This document shows positions 59,515 to 64,000 of a DNA stretch of 64,000 bases, piece by piece. The DNA is from Perca fluviatilis (taxonomy: Eukaryota; Chordata; Actinopteri; Perciformes; Percidae): NCBI RefSeq assembly GCF_010015445.1, contig NC_053123.1, positions 4,648,148 to 4,712,147 of the forward strand. Reading direction: 5' to 3'. Position 1 is the stretch's first letter, and each line of letters begins with the position of its first letter. The translations under genes and the position numbers were made by a program. Below the pieces are notes generated by a model. That model had not been told where the DNA came from. It worked only from the letters and a program-made list of their open reading frames with translations, and made no database searches.

Positions 59515-60530
59515 GGGAATTACATGTGACATGTGTTTTCGACATAATATAATTTGACTTTTTTCGACACACTATTCTATGACTTTGTAATGGTTTTTTA
59601 TAGACATTTAATGCTATTACAGTTTTCGACTTGAAATCTTCTGTCGCACACTGGCTCAGTGGTTCACACTGCTGCAAATAGGCAACCAGCTAGTAGTCAC
59701 TGCAGACTTGGACACAGGTCCAATACCCACTCCAAGCTGGCCCTTTTCATGACGTTTTTTTACGACATACTATACTATGAATTTTGAATCACTTTTTTCG
59801 ACAAACAATACTATGACTTTGATCGACATACTATACTATGACTTTTTAATGTCTTATTTTGACATTCTACACTATGACTTTATCACTTTTTTCCACATAC
59901 TATACTTTGACTTTTTACGACATACCATATTATGACTTTTAAAAAAGGCTTTTTTCAACATACTATGCTATTACCGTTTTCAATGGGAATTCTTTTGTGT
60001 CACACTGGCTCAGTGGTTCACTCTGCTGCAAAGAGGCAACCAGCTAGTGGTCACTGCAGACTTGGACACAGGTTTGATGCCCACTCCTAGCTGGTCTCTT
60101 CATGATGTTTTTTCGACATACTACACTTTGACTTTTTATCTCTTTTTTCGACATGTTATACTATGACCTTTTTAATCACTTTTTTTAACATACTATACTA
60201 TGACTTTGTTCGACATACTACACTTTGACTTTTTAATGGCTTTCTTCGACATACTATAGTATGACTTTGTTATCTCTTTTTCTGACATGCTATACTATAG
60301 CTTTTTTTTGACATACTATAGCATGACTTTATCACTTTTGTTGACATACCATACTATGACTTTTTAATGGCTTTTTTTCGACATACTATGCTATGTCTTT
60401 TATCATTTCTTCGACATACTACAACATTTAAATGACTTTTTTTGACATGTTTTAATATGGCTTTTATCACTTTTCTGACATACTATACTATGACTTTTTG
60501 GCATGCTATACTATGATTTTTCTTCTCTTT
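59515..60530. repeat. Degenerate satellite (CGACATACTATACTATGACTT)
   Basis: Dozens of variants of TTTTTCGACATACTATACTA TGACTTTTTAATGGC (about 31-37 bp) in tandem. Two blocks of about 115 bp, 59643-59760 and 59997-60123, interrupt it; they share CACTGGCTCAGTGGTTCAC and GACTTGGACACAGGT and resemble tRNA box A and box B in sequence. Confidence 0.85.
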
Positions 60531-60737
60531 CTTTTTAAAACTAAAATATTCCACTTCTGTTTAATACATTATTGGTATTATTCAACATTTCAATGAAATT
60601 CATACTAATTAAAACCATTCCCACTTTTCCAACTATTCTCAATACTTCACCTTCTTCTTACACAATTATGCCAGCAATCCAGTTTAGCTTTAGCAATTTA
60701 GCTTTTCAACATTCACAAGCATTTTCTGCAGGAAAAG

Positions 60738-62823
60738 CCATTTTTATTTATTTTTTTATTTGTATTTTATTAGTGTTCAGAATCTCACGTACACATATTC
60801 CAATTTTTCAGATTCTGTGACAAACCATATACTTATTCTTTTGCTTACTCAAGTATAGAGGTTAATAGATGAGATAAACAAACAGATTACCAACAAATGA
60901 ATCAGCAAAAATAACACCATAATAACAAAAATATAAATAAAACAGGGAGACATCACTTTCAATATAATGAAGAAATACATTCAGGCCATTCATCTGAGAC
61001 ATAGTCGTACCACTTCTGCCAGTGTTCAAGAAATGTTTCTATTTTTTGGTTAACATGAGCTGTAATCCACTCCATTCTGTAGATTTCTGTTACAATATCT
61101 CTCCATGAAGTGATTGTTGGACACTCTGGTAGTAGCCATTTTCTGGTAATAGCCTTTTTACTGGCCACCAGCATTGCATTTATCAAGTGTTTGTTCCCTT
61201 TCAGCCAACTTTGAGGTATATTTCCAAGATATAGAGTCTTAAAGTCCAAAGAAATGTCCTCACGGAATATGACCTGTAAAGCATTGTGTCATACCTGTCA
61301 AGTATCCCGTTTTGGCCGGGAAAGTCCCGTATTTTACCCTTCTTTCCCGCCGTCCTCCCGTATTAGTATTTTCCCGTAAATCTCCCGTATTTTAACCTGC
61401 GTTATTAAAAAATAATACCCCGGGTCCGAGCGGAGTAAAATAAAAAAAAACATTCCCAATCTGAGCTCTGTCACTAGCCTCGCGATAACTGCCACCTGCA
61501 GTAGCCTACTACAGGTACTGTAGATGGCAGTTGTTGCGAGGTTAGTGTGTGAGGTCAGATGATGAGTGACAACGCAGGAAAAAAAAAAAAAAAACAGAGA
61601 CGGATGATGGACGCTTCGACAGAGACGGTGCGCTGCCAAAACTTATGAAGGCTTTACTCTGCATTCCCCATAGCAATGCAAGTTGAGAAAGGGTGTTTAG
61701 CATGGTAAGAAAGATTGTTCCAGAGAATAGGAGGACGTTAGACAACAGAACTGTTTGCGCTCTACTCTTGTGTAAACCACTCTGTAAACCACTCTGGCCC
61801 AGCCCACAAATACACTCCTTCCAAAACAATCTTAAAGAATGCAAAGTCTGCAACAAATTTATACAATAACTCACTAAAAGAGTAAAGAAAGGTTATGTGA
61901 AATGAAAAGAAAAACTGTAAAAGAAAAGCAATATGAAATGAAAAGAATGTGTGGAATGAAAATAAAATGTAAAGACAAGCAATGTTATAAATTGTAAATG
62001 TTTTCAGCATTCTGCATCAAGTGGTGATTTTAGCTTTCTTGTACACCTGTCTTAAAATGTAAGGGATACTGGAGCTTGGTTGGGGTGGTGGGACTGCTTG
62101 CGGTGGGCGCCGGAAAATTTCCCTTATTTTCAAATCCAAAACTTGACAGGTATGCATTGTGTATCACCTTCCAAAAGTTGTTAATGTCGGGACAGTCCCA
62201 GAAGATATGGTAGTGATTTGCGCTTTGATATCCACACTTTCTCCAGCAAACAGGAAGTTATTGCTATGATGAGATGATTGAGATGGTGTAATAAAAGATC
62301 TTATACTATTTTTCCAGTTAAACTCTTGCCAGCTCATTGAGCTGGTACATTTCCATTGGTTCTTCCATATTAACGTCCATTCTTCCTCAGAAATATCTAT
62401 CCCGGATTCCTTTTCCTCTGTTACATTTTTAACCTTTTTTTCAACATAATGCCATAACTGTAAATATCTAAAGAAATCCTCTTTCTCCAATAGATATTTT
62501 TCTTGAATCCTTTCAAAACTAAACAATATGTTTCCATTCATAATATTGCATAGAGCGGTTACCCCATTAGCTCTCCACTTTTTGAATCTGGTGTCCATTT
62601 TATTCGGTGTGAAGTCTGATTCATATCCACGCCATTTAAGAGACAGTAGATCTCCTTCTAATTTATATTCTGTAATGATATTTTTCCACACCTTAAGAGT
62701 CAATTTGACCCATGGGTTATCAGAACTGTCTATGTTTAGACCAAAGTTAGAGGAATTTATAAATTTCAATAGGGACAGTGTCTCAGATGTGACTGTGATT
62801 TGGGCATCTATCAAGGGTTTCAT
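60738..62823 (-). pseudogene. L1 retrotransposon 3' half (ORF2 C-terminus and 3' end)
   Basis: Minus strand from 62823: WVKLTLKVWKNIITEYKLEG, FTPNKMDTRFKKWRANGVTA and LEKEDFFRYLQLWHYVE are the post-RT region of a fish L1 ORF2. The zinc-knuckle CWRKCGYQSANHYHIFWDC follows (about 62250-62193) after a frameshift near 62245. The frame is then interrupted by a hAT MITE and continues at 61281-60959, with ITRKWLLPECPTITSWRDIV and WQKWYDYVS, to a normal stop. An A-rich, AATAAA-bearing tail (complement of about 60738-60772) ends it. Inactive: frameshift, insertion and missing 5' part. Confidence 0.82.
61290..62154. mobile_element. hAT-type MITE (865 bp) inside L1
   Basis: Perfect inverted ends CATACCTGTCAAG and CTTGACAGGTATG. 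Perfect 8-bp duplication CATTGTGT at 61282-61289 and 62155-62162. Removing it restores the L1 frame ..FWKVIHNALQVIFRE.. on the minus strand. GTCCCGTATTTTACCC and related CCCGTAT motifs fill the left part. Confidence 0.93.
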
Positions 62824-64000
62824 ACGGAATAATGCTATATGGTTTGGATCTCACCTGCATAAAAGTAGATTGCAAAATATTTCCAAGTTAGAAGAGGGCA
62901 TTAAGATTTTGGAAGGTGATCTGAAAAGAAAATACACCTCAACAAAAGACAACCAGCTTAAAACAAGACAGGCAGAATTGAATGACTTATTGAGACGTAG
63001 GGCGGAATATATGATCCATATAACCAAACACAAATATTATGCAGACGGCAGCAGGCCAAGTCATTTGTTGGCGCTAACCCTAAAGCAGCAGGAGGCAAGA
63101 AGAGCTATACCAGCGATTAGATGTTCTAGATGGGGTGTTGTGTCCTCAACGGAAGAAATCAATGAGACTTTTAAAGATTTCTTTAAACACCTGTATACAG
63201 GTGGCCCAACCCCTTCCGAAACAGAGTTCTCTAACTTTTTTAATGGATTGGACCTCCCTACATTGTCAGCAGAAGACACAGATGCTTTAGACTCCGCAAT
63301 TACATTGGAGGAGTTACTTAAAGCAGTTAAAGCCACAAATAAAGGCAAAACGCCAGGTGTTGACGGCATACCAGTTGAGATTTACTTTGCATTCTAAGAT
63401 ATTCTTGGACCAATATGGCTGGATACGCTGAATTACGCAGTTGAACAGGGGGGTTTTCATAGGGATTTGAATACGGCCTTGATTACAGTTATTCCTAAAC
63501 CTGGTAAGGACCCTTTAGAATGTGCCAGTCACCGCCCAATATCTTTGATAAATGCTGATCTCAAGATATTCTCCAAAGTTCTGACCAGTAGACTTGAAAA
63601 AGTTATAGGGAAAATAATTAGCCCAGACCAGACAGGTTTTATGAAGGGACGTTTGGCCTCCGATAATCTTCGCCGGCTATTACACGTATTGAGTGCATCA
63701 CATAAAATCCCACCGGACTGCGGCCTATTATTCTTAGATGCCGAAAAGGCGTTTGACCGGTTAGAATGGCCATATCTTTGGAGGGTCATGAAAGAATTTA
63801 AGTTTGGAAGTAAATTTATTAACATGATTCAAACGCTGTATGCTAACCCTTCAGCCCGCATTTGTATGGGGGGTGGCATGTCAGAGCTGTTTGGAATTGG
63901 GCGGGGCACACGACAGGGGGATCCTCTGTCTCCTTTACTTTTCACGCTATCAATAGAACCGATGGTACATCTGATTAGAAATTCTCCTACAATCTCTCCA
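62824..64000 (+). pseudogene. L1 ORF2 linker and reverse transcriptase, inverted segment
   Basis: Reads left to right in a single frame from about 62830 to the window end, except one TAA at 63395-63397. Pre-RT linker: NAIWFGSHLHKSRLQNISKL. RT: GKTPGVDGIPVEIY, ASHRPISLINADLKIFSKVL, SPDQTGFMKGR, then LLFLDAEKAFDRLEW (motif A with its catalytic Asp, about 63729-63773) and GRGTRQGDPLSPLLF (motif B, about 63901-63945). The YxDD motif would lie past 64000. No frameshift in about 1.1 kb implies a young copy. It starts head-to-head with the minus-strand L1 half. The apparent start further left (62528) is antisense read-through. Confidence 0.88.

Noticed and set aside
62528..62823. Plus-strand frame upstream of the L1 RT
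   Set aside because: It is the antisense of the minus-strand L1 ORF2; the real plus-strand L1 starts at the junction near 62824.
45686..64000. lypd1 exon 3 (rest of Ly6 domain and GPI signal)
   Set aside because: Searched by eye for the Cys-rich CISCC/CN-type end on the + strand and did not find it; presumed beyond the window.

Overview
The window is eukaryotic, intron-rich and full of vertebrate-type repeats, and it looks like a teleost fish, probably a percomorph. The evidence is a vertebrate gene pair in conserved order, fish-type tRNA-derived SINEs, L1 and L2-like LINE fragments, hAT and TTAA-target MITEs, and very long (GT)n microsatellites. There is no sign of a prokaryotic or viral replicon. 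Two protein-coding genes can be supported, both partial and both on the + strand: nckap5 (Nck-associated protein 5) in the first 17 kb and lypd1 (Ly6/PLAUR domain-containing 1) from about 41.7 kb. The same two genes are neighbours in the same orientation on human chromosome 2q21, which supports both calls.

Region by region. 1-2.8 kb: nckap5 intron with a 534-bp hAT MITE. 2.8-16.7 kb: five consecutive nckap5 coding exons (180, 2873, 115, 70 and 387 bp). Their splice phases agree all the way through; the 70-bp exon was found because phase required it. The intervening introns carry a three-level nested transposon (7.1-8.6 kb) and another hAT MITE (13.1 kb). 16.8-41.3 kb: no gene I can prove. It holds TTAA-type MITEs (17.15-18.47 kb, interrupted by a Harbinger-like element; 21.2-22.0 kb, a foldback; 33.0-33.4 kb), BED-finger hAT remnants, a 46-bp minisatellite (25.4 kb) and a 36-bp minisatellite of about 40 copies (35.0-37.4 kb) split by a LINE tail. 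It also holds one unexplained spliced-looking 52-codon open segment on the minus strand (18.5 kb). The 3' end of nckap5 was not found and should lie here or be very diverged.

41.7-45.7 kb: lypd1 promoter/5'UTR, signal-peptide exon 1 and exon 2 (first half of the Ly6/uPAR fold). Exon 3 was not found and is probably beyond the window. 45.7-59 kb: lypd1 intron with SINEs, hAT MITEs and older repeats. 59.5-60.5 kb: a degenerate satellite containing tRNA-like blocks. 60.7-64.0 kb: an L1 retrotransposon in head-to-head (inverted) arrangement, as expected from twin priming, itself hit by a hAT MITE.

No new multi-gene system is visible. The most notable signals are the lypd1 exon 2 acceptor, preceded by about 188 nt of (TG)n with no adenosine, so its branch point must be remote; the inverted L1; the unrecognised minus-strand exon candidate; and the large E-box-bearing minisatellite upstream of lypd1. 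All family assignments are by eye, without database searches.
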